Notes: generated by a model not told the origin, from the letters alone. DNA of 9,334 bases from an uncultured Eubacteriales bacterium (GCA_959605275.1 CAUHFD010000104.1:1-9334); one strand, 5' to 3'. Counted from the stretch's first letter, positions 1 through 6,905 are shown. Numbers and translations are program-made.

Positions 1-187
1 AATCGCTGCGGTAAAACCTTGCTCTGCGTTTTTCCCCCGACTCCCCCTTTTCAGCGAAAACCAGTTCCGCACGCGGCTTTGCCGTTGCTCAACACTGGTT
101 TTCTTTCAAAGAGTCACTGCGGCGGCACATGTCCGCCTGCGTGACATAATTTTAAAAGGACTATAACTTGTCATTTTTCGACAGCCT
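1..187 (+). repeat. Structured interspersed repeat, copy A (left part cut by window edge)
   Basis: This is the right-hand part of a roughly 220-bp repeat. It is clearly homologous, at high identity by eye, to 8954-9144 (copy C) and to the reverse complement of 1157-1350 (copy B). It contains a hairpin with GGCGG (121-125), loop CACATGT (126-132) and CCGCC (133-137), closed outside by GTCAC (113-117) and GTGAC (141-145). It also contains the motif CGGCTTTGCCGTT near 74-86. The conserved right end is TTTTTCGACAG (174-184). A terminator stem begins 3-5 nt after it. The reading frames through the repeat are proline/cysteine-rich and give no protein signal, so this is a non-coding element. It has no transposase gene, and any mobility would have to be supplied in trans. 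Confidence 0.85.
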
Positions 188-216
188 AAACGGGCGGGAA
201 CACCGCCCGTTTTTCT
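188..216 (+). terminator. Intrinsic terminator abutting repeat A
   Basis: The stem is AAACGGGCGG (188-197) and CCGCCCGTTT (203-212) with loop GAACA, followed by a T-rich tail to 216. It is a classical Rho-independent terminator. It probably ends transcription of a gene to the left of the window, or of repeat A itself, and insulates dapB. Confidence 0.85.
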
Positions 217-245
217 TCATAAAGGCATCTTTTACTCCCTTACAC

Positions 246-274
246 TTGATTTATTTCTGTTTTTTTGCTATATT
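246..274 (+). promoter_or_regulatory. Sigma-A-type promoter of dapB
   Basis: The -35 is TTGATT (246-251), followed by a 17-nt spacer and the -10 TATATT (269-274). It lies between the upstream terminator and dapB, so dapB appears to be an independent transcription unit with a leader of about 85 nt. Confidence 0.7.
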
Positions 275-308
275 AGCGATAAGCAGAACTTTGTTACCAT
301 GTGATGTC

Positions 309-346
309 CGCTTTTTCCGGCAACGGAAATTTCGCCGAAAAAAGCG
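309..346 (+). promoter_or_regulatory. Strong hairpin in the dapB leader
   Basis: CGCTTTTTCCGGC (309-321) pairs with GCCGAAAAAAGCG (334-346) with a single C/A mismatch. It ends 4 nt before the GAAAGGA ribosome site (351-357). No U-run follows, so it is not a terminator. It could modulate translation or stabilise the mRNA. I see no lysine-riboswitch architecture in this short leader. Confidence 0.5.
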
Positions 347-367
347 ATTCGAAAGGATTGTTCAAAA

Positions 368-1123
368 ATGAAAAATATTATTATTAGCGGTTGTAACGGT
401 AAGATGGGACATGTTATCGCCAGCTGTATTTTGGACCGCGATGATTGTCAAACCGTTGCCGGAATTGACCGCGTTGCTGAGCAATATGCAAGATTTCCGG
501 TCTATTCCGCCGCTGCCGATGTCAAAGAACAGGCAGATGTCATTATCGACTTTTCTCATCCGACCGCATTGGACGGATTACTGGAATATTGCAGACTGCA
601 TCAAACCGCATTAGTGATCGCCACTACCGGCTATTCCGCCGATCAGATCACCCAGATTAAAGCTGCCGCACGCAATATTCCGATTTTCTTTTCGTTCAAC
701 ATGTCTCTCGGCATCAATTTGTTAGCTGAACTGGCAAAAAAAGCTGCCGCGGTGCTCGGCGGGCAGTTTGACATTGAAATTGTTGAGAAGCACCACAACC
801 AGAAGATTGACGCGCCCAGCGGAACAGCGCTGATGTTGGCAGATGCAGTGAACAGCGTCCTGGATGAAAAATGCCAATATGTCTACGATCGTCATTCTCA
901 ACGGAAAAAACGGAGCAAAAACGAAATCGGTATGCACTCCATCCGCGGAGGCACAATTGTCGGCGAACACGACATCATCTTTGCCGGGCGGGATGAAATC
1001 GTCACCCTTTCCCACACCGCTATGTCCAAAGAAATTTTTGCAGTCGGTGCGGTAAACGCCGCTGTTTTCATGGCGGGAAAAGCACCCGGACTCTACGACA
1101 TGGGAGATATGCTCAGCGAGTAA
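368..1123 (+). CDS. dapB: 4-hydroxy-tetrahydrodipicolinate reductase
   Basis: This cytosolic enzyme reduces the dihydrodipicolinate-level intermediate to tetrahydrodipicolinate with NAD(P)H, in the diaminopimelate branch that feeds lysine and peptidoglycan. The protein is 251 aa, a normal DapB length. The N-terminal Rossmann motif is G8-C-N-G-K-M-G14. The family signature EKHHNQKIDAPSGTA is present, with H142-H143 and K146 in the spacing of the known His-His-x-x-Lys catalytic group, followed by D148-A-P-S-G-T. The conserved C-terminal stretch with RGGTIVGEH and LSHTA is also intact. The ATG at 368 is preceded by AAAGGA at a somewhat long spacing of about 11 nt. The gene has its own promoter and is not next to dapA in this window. 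It lies between two oppositely oriented copies of the structured repeat (A and B). No lesion is seen. Confidence 0.97.
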   Translation: MKNIIISGCNGKMGHVIASCILDRDDCQTVAGIDRVAEQYARFPVYSAAADVKEQADVIIDFSHPTALDGLLEYCRLHQTALVIATTGYSADQITQIKAAARNIPIFFSFNMSLGINLLAELAKKAAAVLGGQFDIEIVEKHHNQKIDAPSGTALMLADAVNSVLDEKCQYVYDRHSQRKKRSKNEIGMHSIRGGTIVGEHDIIFAGRDEIVTLSHTAMSKEIFAVGAVNAAVFMAGKAPGLYDMGDMLSE

Positions 1124-1139
1124 AAACTTTTAGTAAGAA

Positions 1140-1156
1140 AAACGGCTTTGCCGTTT
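1140..1156. terminator. Small hairpin after dapB, possible weak terminator
   Basis: AAACGGC, loop TTT, GCCGTTT forms a perfect 7-bp stem 16 nt after the dapB stop codon. It lies immediately next to the right end of repeat B. The T-run on the plus strand is only three bases long, so termination may be weak. The same 17-bp hairpin recurs at 1389-1405 on the other side of repeat B. Confidence 0.5.
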
Positions 1157-1380
1157 CAATCTGTCGAAAAAGGATAAGATATAGCCCTTTTTTAAATCAT
1201 GTCACGCAGGCGGACATGTGCCGCCGCAGTGACTCTTTGCAAGAAAAACAGCGGTAAGCAACGGCAAAGCCGTTTGCGGAGCTGGTTTTCGCTGAAAAGG
1301 GGGAATCGGGGGAAAAACGCAGAGCAAGGTTTTACCGCAGCGATTGCGTTTGTCCTTCGAGAGCGTCGTCGACTTTGTCG
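1157..1380 (-). repeat. Structured interspersed repeat, copy B (full length)
   Basis: On the minus strand this copy runs from a left end near GTCGACGACGCTC to the right end TTTTTCGACAGATTG. It is nearly identical to copies A and C. The conserved hairpin reads GGCGG (1209-1213), loop, CCGCC (1221-1225) on the plus strand, bounded by GTCAC (1201-1205) and GTGAC (1229-1233). The left end contains TCGA, CAAAG, TCGA, a reduced form of the perfect end hairpin in copy D. The extreme ends share TGTCGA in inverted orientation, like short terminal inverted repeats. It has no coding capacity that I trust. It separates dapB from the next gene and may block or remodel read-through. Confidence 0.85.
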
Positions 1381-1388
1381 ATACGCTC

Positions 1389-1405
1389 AAACGGCTTTGC
1401 CGTTT
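1389..1405. repeat. Second copy of the 17-bp hairpin flanking repeat B
   Basis: AAACGGCTTTGCCGTTT is identical to 1140-1156 and lies about 8 nt beyond the left end of repeat B. The core CGGCTTTGCCGTT also occurs inside copies A, B and C. It may be a target duplication, a stray copy of the inner repeat hairpin, or a small terminator (a T-run of four follows). Confidence 0.6.
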
Positions 1406-1414
1406 TCTTACTCC

Positions 1415-1446
1415 GCTTCTTTTTCACTGAACGTCAAAAAAGAAGC
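1415..1446 (+). promoter_or_regulatory. Leader hairpin before the membrane protein gene
   Basis: GCTTCTTTTT (1415-1424) pairs perfectly with AAAAAGAAGC (1437-1446). It ends a few bases before the ribosome site GAAAGGA (1451-1457). I found no convincing promoter between repeat B and this gene, so transcription may start inside the repeat or read through from dapB. Confidence 0.35.
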
Positions 1447-1466
1447 TCTTGAAAGGAATTATTAAT

Positions 1467-2066
1467 ATGATAGTGAAACGTAATCCTTTTCGTGAAATTA
1501 TTGCATATTTGCTGATGTACGCAATCGGGTTTCTTCCCTTCGTCTTTCCTTTATTATTATCTTTATTCGAGCCGCTGATTCCTTTTTCCCGCTACTTTTC
1601 CAACACATATGCGCCATCACTGCTGTTTTGGTGGTCTGCCGGCGTATTGACCTTAATTGCGATCCGTTCTAAGCTGTTCGGACTGATTTTGGGAGCAGCC
1701 TCCCTGATTGCGGTATCGGCAACCGACCTTCCCAATTATCTCATTTTAACCGACTTGGCACTGGTGGATATTTTTTCAGTCTGTATTCTGGAACCGCTGT
1801 TACCCACACTATCTGCGGTGCTGGCAATTATCGTCTTTTTCAGCACGCAAAGCAAAAAGTTGGCGTTTTTTGGTTCGTTTTTTACCATTGTATTGATTCA
1901 TTTTCTAATGAATCTCCAAGGGGATCTGCTGGCATGCCTGCTCCTATTGATTCCTTACGGATTCGGGTTGCTGCCTTATTTTCTGGAGCAACCCTTCAAA
2001 AAACTTCTAAAATGTCCGTCCGGTTTATCAAGTGAGTGCATTGAAAATGCCGTCGAGAAAATCTGA
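1467..2066 (+). CDS. Polytopic membrane protein of unknown function
   Basis: This 199-aa protein is strongly hydrophobic, with about six predicted membrane helices near residues 11-36, 50-66, 68-84, 92-126 (two), 132-150 and 153-173. I do not recognise the family and see no catalytic motif. The ATG at 1467 is chosen because GAAAGGA (1451-1457) lies about 10 nt upstream; an in-frame TTG at 1449 precedes the ribosome site and is unlikely. The soluble tail (residues 174-199) ends 67 nt before the CapA-like lipoprotein gene, and the two are probably co-transcribed. A role in the same envelope process is an inference from position only. Confidence 0.8.
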   Translation: MIVKRNPFREIIAYLLMYAIGFLPFVFPLLLSLFEPLIPFSRYFSNTYAPSLLFWWSAGVLTLIAIRSKLFGLILGAASLIAVSATDLPNYLILTDLALVDIFSVCILEPLLPTLSAVLAIIVFFSTQSKKLAFFGSFFTIVLIHFLMNLQGDLLACLLLLIPYGFGLLPYFLEQPFKKLLKCPSGLSSECIENAVEKI

Positions 2067-2133
2067 AACAGAACAGCAAAAAACAACAGTGCAGCCTATC
2101 ATTATTCACAGCAGGAAAGGGTTCAATCAACAG

Positions 2134-3369
2134 ATGAGTAAAAAGATATTTTCACTTTTATTGGTAGTCACGCTAGCCGTTTCTTTATTCGGATGCCGGC
2201 AAATTGATGATTCCCCCGCTTTAGGAAACACTTCCTCCAAAAGCGATTCCTCCGATCTGTCTGCAGTCAGCAGCGAATCGCTGCCCGCCAAAGATCCGGT
2301 TTCGATCAAGTTGGTGGCGGCAGGCGACAACCTGATCCACAACGGCATTTATGATCAGGCGCGCGCCCGTGCCGGAGGCAGCGGCTACGACTTTAACTAT
2401 GCTTATCAAAACGTAAAACCCCTGATTAACGGCGATATCAATGTACTGAATCAGGAAACATTATTGGTCGCACCTACCTTTGCTCCCTCCAATTATCCGC
2501 TTTTTTCCACCCCTGTGGAAGTCGGCGATTTAATGATAGAAATGGGATTTAACGTCTTTACTCTTGCAAACAATCATATGCTGGACAAAGGTGCAAAGGG
2601 CATTCAGACCAGCTTGGAATATTTTGACAAGCAAAAGGAAAAAGGCGTCATCACTGCCGGGCAGTTCCGCAATCAGGCGGAACTGGACGAAATCCGCACC
2701 ATTACAAAAAAGGATGTTACCGTCGGTTTCGTATCAATCACCGAACACACCAACGGATTGAGCCTTTCTGCCGGCAGCGATATCAAAATATTATACACCT
2801 CCGACGAAGAGGCAATCGAGAAACAAATAAAAGCCACCAAAGAAAAATCCGACATCGTCGTGGTTGCTGCTCACTGGGGCGTAGAAAATTCCGGCATTGT
2901 TTCTGATAAGCAGAAAGAGCTTGCACAGAAAATGGTTAATTGGGGTGCCGGACTGATCATCGGCACGCACCCGCATGTTTTACAGCCAATGGAATATCTA
3001 CAAAACCCGGACGGCGAAAAGGTGTTGATTGCCTATTCTTTAGGAAATTTCATCTCTGCAATGAATAAAGCACCTTGTATGCTCGGTGGATTATTAGATC
3101 TTGAAATTACCAAAAACTATACTTCCGGCAAAACCGCTGTGACTTCCGTATCCTTTGTTCCCATTGTTACCCATTTTGATGCGCGCTATCAAAACATCCG
3201 GGTATATCCTTACGAGAAATATACCGAAGAACTTGCGAATAAACATGGAGTAAGAACGGTAAAAGGCGGTTACTCCGGATTTAATAAAGCCTATCTGGAG
3301 AATTTGCTTAACAAGACGATTGACGAGGAGTTTTTAAAAGGGTCTGTCGTCAATACCGTATCAAACTAA
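2134..3369 (+). CDS. CapA/PgsA-family lipoprotein (poly-gamma-glutamate capsule type)
   Basis: This 411-aa protein belongs to the metallophosphatase-like CapA fold (PGA_cap family), known from capsule or poly-gamma-glutamate synthesis; many clostridial members have no tested role. Visible motifs are AAGDNLIHN (D65, H69), ANNHMLDKG (N147, H148), AAHWG (H247) and GTHPHVLQ (H279, H281), the usual set of candidate metal ligands, followed by AYSLGNFIS. The N-terminus is a lipoprotein signal ending in LFGC (Cys21), then a Ser-rich spacer to about residue 55, so it should be anchored outside the membrane. ATG 2134 is preferred because the signal starts there and AGGAAAGGG lies 12 nt upstream; upstream in-frame codons overlap the previous gene. 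No pgsB or pgsC genes are in the window, so capsule synthesis itself is not established. Confidence 0.92.
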   Translation: MSKKIFSLLLVVTLAVSLFGCRQIDDSPALGNTSSKSDSSDLSAVSSESLPAKDPVSIKLVAAGDNLIHNGIYDQARARAGGSGYDFNYAYQNVKPLINGDINVLNQETLLVAPTFAPSNYPLFSTPVEVGDLMIEMGFNVFTLANNHMLDKGAKGIQTSLEYFDKQKEKGVITAGQFRNQAELDEIRTITKKDVTVGFVSITEHTNGLSLSAGSDIKILYTSDEEAIEKQIKATKEKSDIVVVAAHWGVENSGIVSDKQKELAQKMVNWGAGLIIGTHPHVLQPMEYLQNPDGEKVLIAYSLGNFISAMNKAPCMLGGLLDLEITKNYTSGKTAVTSVSFVPIVTHFDARYQNIRVYPYEKYTEELANKHGVRTVKGGYSGFNKAYLENLLNKTIDEEFLKGSVVNTVSN

Positions 3370-3386
3370 AAAAGGAATGGTGATTA
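3351..3386 (+). repeat. 36-bp direct repeat, left copy (spans the capA stop codon)
   Basis: It matches 3461-3496 with two mismatches at a period of 110 bp. This copy contains the last codons and the stop codon of the CapA-like gene, plus an unused AAAAGGA ribosome-site-like sequence. Confidence 0.85.
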
Positions 3387-3465
3387 GCGTAAAAATGCTT
3401 TTTACGCTCCGTTTGCTCCTTTTTGCCCTGATACGTGCGGGCAAAATATTGTGCGTTGCACAATA
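3387..3465. repeat. Three-hairpin insert between the 36-bp direct repeats
   Basis: Three hairpins follow each other: GCGTAAAAA/TTTTTACGC (3387-3395, 3399-3407), TTTTGCCC/GGGCAAAA (3421-3428, 3439-3446) and TATTGTGC/GCACAATA (3447-3454, 3458-3465). The third runs a few bases into the right repeat copy. It looks like a tiny structured insertion or duplication by-product, and the first hairpin might attenuate read-through. I see no shared sequence with copies A-D. Confidence 0.65.
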
Positions 3466-3496
3466 CCGAATCAAACTATAAAAGGAATGGTGATTA
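3461..3496 (+). repeat. 36-bp direct repeat, right copy (ribosome site of the ACT gene)
   Basis: This copy supplies the AAAAGGA ribosome site used by the following ACT-domain gene. The likely event is a duplication, or an insertion with a long target duplication, that pushed the two genes apart. Confidence 0.85.
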
Positions 3497-3498
3497 TT

Positions 3499-3969
3499 AT
3501 GAAAAATTGTGTTACAAAAATCAGTATGGTTGAAGATGTTTATCTGGTTACCTTTGAAAAAGCCCCTGCCGGCAGCGCATTCCTTTCCAAGCTCTTTTCT
3601 GCTGTTGCAGATGCCGGCATCAACATTGATATGATTTCTCAAACCACCATTATGGGAGATTTTGTTACCCTCTCTTTCACCCTCGGTGCCGAAAGCTTAG
3701 GCGAAATCATGACCCTGGCAAATTCTATCAGGGAAAAACATCCTACCCTGAAGCCGATTATCAAGGGCGGTAATGCAAAAATCTGGCTTTACGGCGAAGA
3801 CATGGCAAATTATGTCGGCGTCGGCGCACAGGCTTTCTCTGCCTTACAGGAAAAGGGCATTGATGTCATCATGATTACAACCTCCGAAGTAGATATCTCC
3901 ATTCTGGTCGACGATGAATCCGCTGAAGATGCACTTACTGCTTTAAAGCAAAGCTTTGAATTGGCATAA
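3499..3969 (+). CDS. Stand-alone tandem ACT-domain protein (aspartokinase regulatory-like)
   Basis: This 156-aa protein resembles the C-terminal regulatory half of aspartokinase. The first ACT-like unit (about residues 5-75) includes the segment AGINIDMISQT; the second (about 80-156) includes EKGIDVIMITTSEVDISILV. No kinase domain is present. ACT pairs typically bind amino acids such as lysine or threonine and dimerise. A sensor or regulatory role linked to lysine/DAP metabolism is attractive given the nearby dapB but is inferred. ATG 3499 is chosen, with AAAAGGA about 12 nt upstream; an ATG at 3487 would be almost on top of the ribosome site. It is followed 17 nt later by the next gene, so the two are co-transcribed. 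Confidence 0.85.
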   Translation: MKNCVTKISMVEDVYLVTFEKAPAGSAFLSKLFSAVADAGINIDMISQTTIMGDFVTLSFTLGAESLGEIMTLANSIREKHPTLKPIIKGGNAKIWLYGEDMANYVGVGAQAFSALQEKGIDVIMITTSEVDISILVDDESAEDALTALKQSFELA

Positions 3970-3986
3970 AAGAAGGAGAGATTCCA

Positions 3987-4325
3987 ATGGCGCTTGACTT
4001 TAACGTCAACCTGACACCGCAGGTTGCCATGCAAATGATAGACAACGGCATTGTGAACGGATCCTTGTCGGGAGAACGAATCGACTATTATGAAGTGCAT
4101 AACACAGCCGGATATCTTTGCATCACAGCAGTTTATGAAAAATTTTACTACCGCGCCGGAAATCGTCTGACACTCACTGTCATCATTGACAATATGCGCG
4201 GAACTACTCATGTACACGCCATCGGCGGAGGCGGAGGAAACGGTGCTTTTTTCAAATTTGACTGGGGCGCGTCTGAAGCGTTCACCAACTCTCCCTGGGA
4301 TATTCTTCGCAATTACGCAATTTAA
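3987..4325 (+). CDS. Small soluble protein, possibly DUF6054-like
   Basis: This 112-aa protein has no signal peptide or membrane helix. It has alternating beta-rich segments, a Gly-rich loop (IGGGGGNG, about residues 78-85) after RGTTHVHA, and a C-terminal segment WDILRNYAI. It resembles small clostridial proteins I associate with DUF6054, but this is recall and not a verified match. The start is well supported by AAGGAG 8-9 nt upstream. It lies 17 nt after the ACT gene. Its function is unknown; the Gly-rich loop could bind a ligand, but nothing shows which. Confidence 0.8.
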   Translation: MALDFNVNLTPQVAMQMIDNGIVNGSLSGERIDYYEVHNTAGYLCITAVYEKFYYRAGNRLTLTVIIDNMRGTTHVHAIGGGGGNGAFFKFDWGASEAFTNSPWDILRNYAI

Positions 4326-4412
4326 CTCATATTTCTCTGCGGTCTGCCGCGCAAACAATCATAGTTTTCTTGATTTAGGGAGCATCAAATACAGAAAGGC
4401 ATGGTTATCACA

Positions 4413-5177
4413 ATGAAAAGAAGAAATATCGGTGCACTGATCACCGGCTTGCTTTTATTGATTATCGGCGTTGGTTTTATCGGTGAGGCAACTCATTTAT
4501 GGAACTTCAACCTCTTCTTTCCGGGATGGTGGACTTTATTTATCATTATCCCCGCCTTTTCCGCTATCGTCGGTCAAGGTTTCCATACCGGAAATGTTGC
4601 ATGGCTTATTTTCGGTGTACTAATGCTGCTCGCCTGTCAGGACTGGTTTAAATCGTTTATGTCATGGCAGTTGTTTTTGGGAATTTTTATCGTTTACTGG
4701 GGACTTGTAATTGTCATCAAGTTCGCTATGGGACCGAAACAAAAGCAAATCAGACAGGAATATCCCTCTATTTCAGGTCAATACAATAGTGATGGCGCAA
4801 CCTCCTCGGCTACGCAGCAGGAAGGCTGTTGCACCATAGGCGATCCCGATTCCAATCCCTCCTATACTGCTATTTTATCCGGGAACACAGCAAAAAACTG
4901 CTCCCGAAATTTAGAAAGTGTTCACGTGGAGGCGATCATGGGCGGTGTGGATCTGGATTTATCCGACGCGGTTGTCACTCACGATATTCAGGTTACCGCA
5001 ACTGCCATATTGGGCGGAATCGACATTATCGTACCGCGCAACGTGAAAGTGGTCATGCGCGGTGTTCCGATCTTAGGGGGATGCGACAATACCGCTGCAT
5101 CTTTACCCGTTGATGCAGATGCCCCTACAGTGTATTTCGATTGCACCGCTGTTCTGGGCGGTGTGGATTTAAAATAA
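4413..5177 (+). CDS. LiaF-like membrane protein (envelope stress response family)
   Basis: This 254-aa protein has about four N-terminal membrane helices (residues 6-25, 28-50, 53-70 and 77-100), then a hydrophilic linker and a C-terminal domain like that of LiaF, the cell-wall-active antibiotic response family. The C-terminal domain carries four spaced repeats of the kind IMGGVD (from residue 176), ILGGID, ILGGCD and VLGGVD, typical of its beta-helical fold. In Bacillus, LiaF restrains the LiaSR two-component system; no liaS or liaR is present here, so that role is not shown. ATG 4413 (MKRRN) is preferred, with AAAGG about 13 nt upstream; ATG 4401 is too close to the ribosome site. Confidence 0.85.
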   Translation: MKRRNIGALITGLLLLIIGVGFIGEATHLWNFNLFFPGWWTLFIIIPAFSAIVGQGFHTGNVAWLIFGVLMLLACQDWFKSFMSWQLFLGIFIVYWGLVIVIKFAMGPKQKQIRQEYPSISGQYNSDGATSSATQQEGCCTIGDPDSNPSYTAILSGNTAKNCSRNLESVHVEAIMGGVDLDLSDAVVTHDIQVTATAILGGIDIIVPRNVKVVMRGVPILGGCDNTAASLPVDADAPTVYFDCTAVLGGVDLK

Positions 5178-5269
5178 CGCTTTTTTTGCTCGGAGGATGA
5201 GACGGCTTTGTTCTTCAACCGGTAACGATCCCCGAAAAACAAATACCCGGAAAGGTATGGGTGATTTCT

Positions 5270-6769
5270 ATGCGAAAACGTATTTTGATTTTCCTGCTTG
5301 CCGCCTTATTTGTATTAAGCGGCTGCGGCAGGCAAGTCATTTCCGTCTTGTCTGACAACAGGGCAACCTCCTCTGAAATCATTTCTCAGTCAAATTCCTC
5401 TGACGCCTCATCCGACAGTTCCGAAGTGTCTTCTTCCGGATCAAGCAGTTCGGTAATTTCCTCTCGGGCAACAAAATTTTCTGCTTCGTCAAAAGCGTCA
5501 TCATCTGTTTCTTCCAACGGAAGCGGCACTGTTGCCGCTCCGACCGTAGCCGAAGAAAAAGACACCCCGCTTCCCACTCCGGAAGTTGAAACAGCAACGA
5601 CTCCGGTTACACAGGTTCAAACCCCACACACCTCAATTACTCAATCATCGTATTACGGCTATACCCTGCTCAACACTGCCGAAAAAACACTATACAACCG
5701 ATTAAACGCTGCGGTACAGACAACAACCAACCTCATCAATCTGTCAGGGAACAATTACACCCTTGGCGACGTTCAAAAGGTGCTGGCATACTTTGTCGCT
5801 GACTTTCCACAGTATTTCTGGCTTTACAAATATGAGTTTTCCTATGTGACCTCCCTTAACAAAATCACACAGTTGATTTTATTCTATACCGACGGAGAAA
5901 CGATCGACAGCTATGACGAAAAAAAAATCGACAAAGATAGCAACGGATGGACCTTGGTCGACAGAGAAAAAATTGCCGAACAAAGGAATACCTTTAATCA
6001 ACAAATTTCGGCTGTGTTAAAAACGATTCCTGCAAACGGCAGTTCCTTTGAGAAAGAAAAGAAGATCCACGATTATGTAGTAAACCGCGTCACTTATGAC
6101 AACGATTTGCTGGAAGGATTAAGTCAAAACCCCAGTGATTCAAAATGGCTATGCCACTCCTCTTTTACCGCTTACGGTGCCCTGACCAAAGGAAAAGCGG
6201 TTTGCGAAGGATATGCCAAACTATTCCAATACCTATGCTATGAAACAGGGATTCCCTGCATTCCGGTGATAGGGACAAGCAACCAGCAAAATCACATGTG
6301 GAATGCAGTACAAATAGACGGGGACTGGTATCACACAGACACTACCTGGGATGACACCAGCTACCAATCAATAAAAGGCTTGTTATTTTATCATTACTTC
6401 AACCTGACCGACAAACAAATTTCAGAAGATCATGTCATCGGTATTGACGGAGCGTCTGACTCCATTTATCCCCCTCCCGATTGCAGCGCGACCAAATACA
6501 ACTATCGTGACAATTATTACATACAAATGAATGAAAAAGGTCAGCTTTCAGAAAACGCACAGCAACTCCTTTTGGCTTGTGTTTCCGCCCGAGAAAGTTA
6601 TTTGACCATCTGGTTAAACGGCACAATCTCCGATTTATCCGGAAAGTTAAATAATGCAAAAAAAGATTTAAACCAACTATTGACACAATCCGAAAGCAAA
6701 GCCTCGCTTTCTCAAATTCAAATTTCCGGCGACGGGCAATACAGCTTTATCCGCGTGATTTATAAATAA
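5270..6769 (+). CDS. Secreted transglutaminase-like lipoprotein
   Basis: This 499-aa exported protein has a lipoprotein signal ending in LSGC (Cys19), then a strongly Ser-rich low-complexity spacer (about residues 34-90), a Thr/Pro-rich stretch and a globular region. The transglutaminase-like core has the expected triad: Cys312 in KAVCEGYA, His342 in NHMWNAVQ and Asp357 in HTDTTWDD. This superfamily covers cysteine proteases and amide-modifying enzymes; the substrate here is unknown, perhaps cell-wall peptides or surface proteins. The Ser-rich spacer suggests a domain projecting across the wall. The start is ambiguous: ATG 5270 gives the canonical MRKR signal, while GTG 5261 lies closer to the AAAGG site. 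The stop codon overlaps a large hairpin terminator. Confidence 0.92.
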   Translation: MRKRILIFLLAALFVLSGCGRQVISVLSDNRATSSEIISQSNSSDASSDSSEVSSSGSSSSVISSRATKFSASSKASSSVSSNGSGTVAAPTVAEEKDTPLPTPEVETATTPVTQVQTPHTSITQSSYYGYTLLNTAEKTLYNRLNAAVQTTTNLINLSGNNYTLGDVQKVLAYFVADFPQYFWLYKYEFSYVTSLNKITQLILFYTDGETIDSYDEKKIDKDSNGWTLVDREKIAEQRNTFNQQISAVLKTIPANGSSFEKEKKIHDYVVNRVTYDNDLLEGLSQNPSDSKWLCHSSFTAYGALTKGKAVCEGYAKLFQYLCYETGIPCIPVIGTSNQQNHMWNAVQIDGDWYHTDTTWDDTSYQSIKGLLFYHYFNLTDKQISEDHVIGIDGASDSIYPPPDCSATKYNYRDNYYIQMNEKGQLSENAQQLLLACVSARESYLTIWLNGTISDLSGKLNNAKKDLNQLLTQSESKASLSQIQISGDGQYSFIRVIYK

Positions 6770-6816
6770 TGTCTACTGAACAAATCAAAAATTTGATTTG
6801 TTCAGTAGACATTTCT
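6768..6816. terminator. 22-bp hairpin overlapping the stop codon
   Basis: Arms 6768-6789 and 6792-6813 are perfect complements around a 2-nt centre, beginning inside the TAA stop codon. It probably ends the six-gene run. The stem is unusually long and AT-rich and the T-tail is short, so it could also protect the mRNA 3' end or act in both directions. Confidence 0.7.
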
Positions 6817-6830
6817 TGATGCGAATACAG

Positions 6831-6857
6831 ATTACGATTTGAGAATGAAATCGTAAT
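6831..6857. repeat. Inverted repeat 2 of the hairpin array
   Basis: ATTACGATTT and AAATCGTAAT form a perfect 10-bp stem with a 7-nt loop. No gene overlaps it. Confidence 0.7.
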
Positions 6858-6858
6858 A

Positions 6859-6905
6859 CAAAGTGCAAGGTTTTCGCAAAAAGCAATTGAAAACCTTGCA
6901 CTTTG
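6859..6905. repeat. Inverted repeat 3 of the hairpin array
   Basis: CAAAGTGCAAGGTTTTC (6859-6875) is perfectly complementary to 6889-6905, a 17-bp stem with a 13-nt loop. The sequence is unrelated to the neighbouring hairpins. Confidence 0.8.

Noticed and set aside
281..367. Lysine riboswitch upstream of dapB
   Set aside because: The leader is only about 85 nt and folds as one hairpin; the five-helix lysine riboswitch core is much longer and its motifs are absent.
168..371. Open frame across the end of repeat A, the terminator and the dapB leader
   Set aside because: It crosses a terminator, the dapB promoter and the leader hairpin, and has no ribosome site.
1202..1390. Open frame across repeat B, and similar frames in copies A and C, giving a Pro/Cys-rich peptide
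   Set aside because: The frame is open in several copies only because the DNA repeat is conserved. There is no ribosome site, the composition is unlike a real protein, and the DNA conservation fits structure (hairpins) rather than coding.
3423..3452. Promoter TTGCCC, 18 nt, TATTGT before the ACT gene
   Set aside because: Both hexamers match the consensus only partly and lie in hairpin arms; not strong enough to annotate.
3810..4358. Long antisense frame opposite the ACT and small-protein genes
   Set aside because: It overlaps two well-supported genes with good starts, and its translation resembles no protein family that I recognise.
5379..5597. Antisense open frames opposite the Ser-rich spacer of the transglutaminase-like gene
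   Set aside because: Repetitive Ser codons keep the opposite frames open; they have no ribosome site and give low-complexity peptides.
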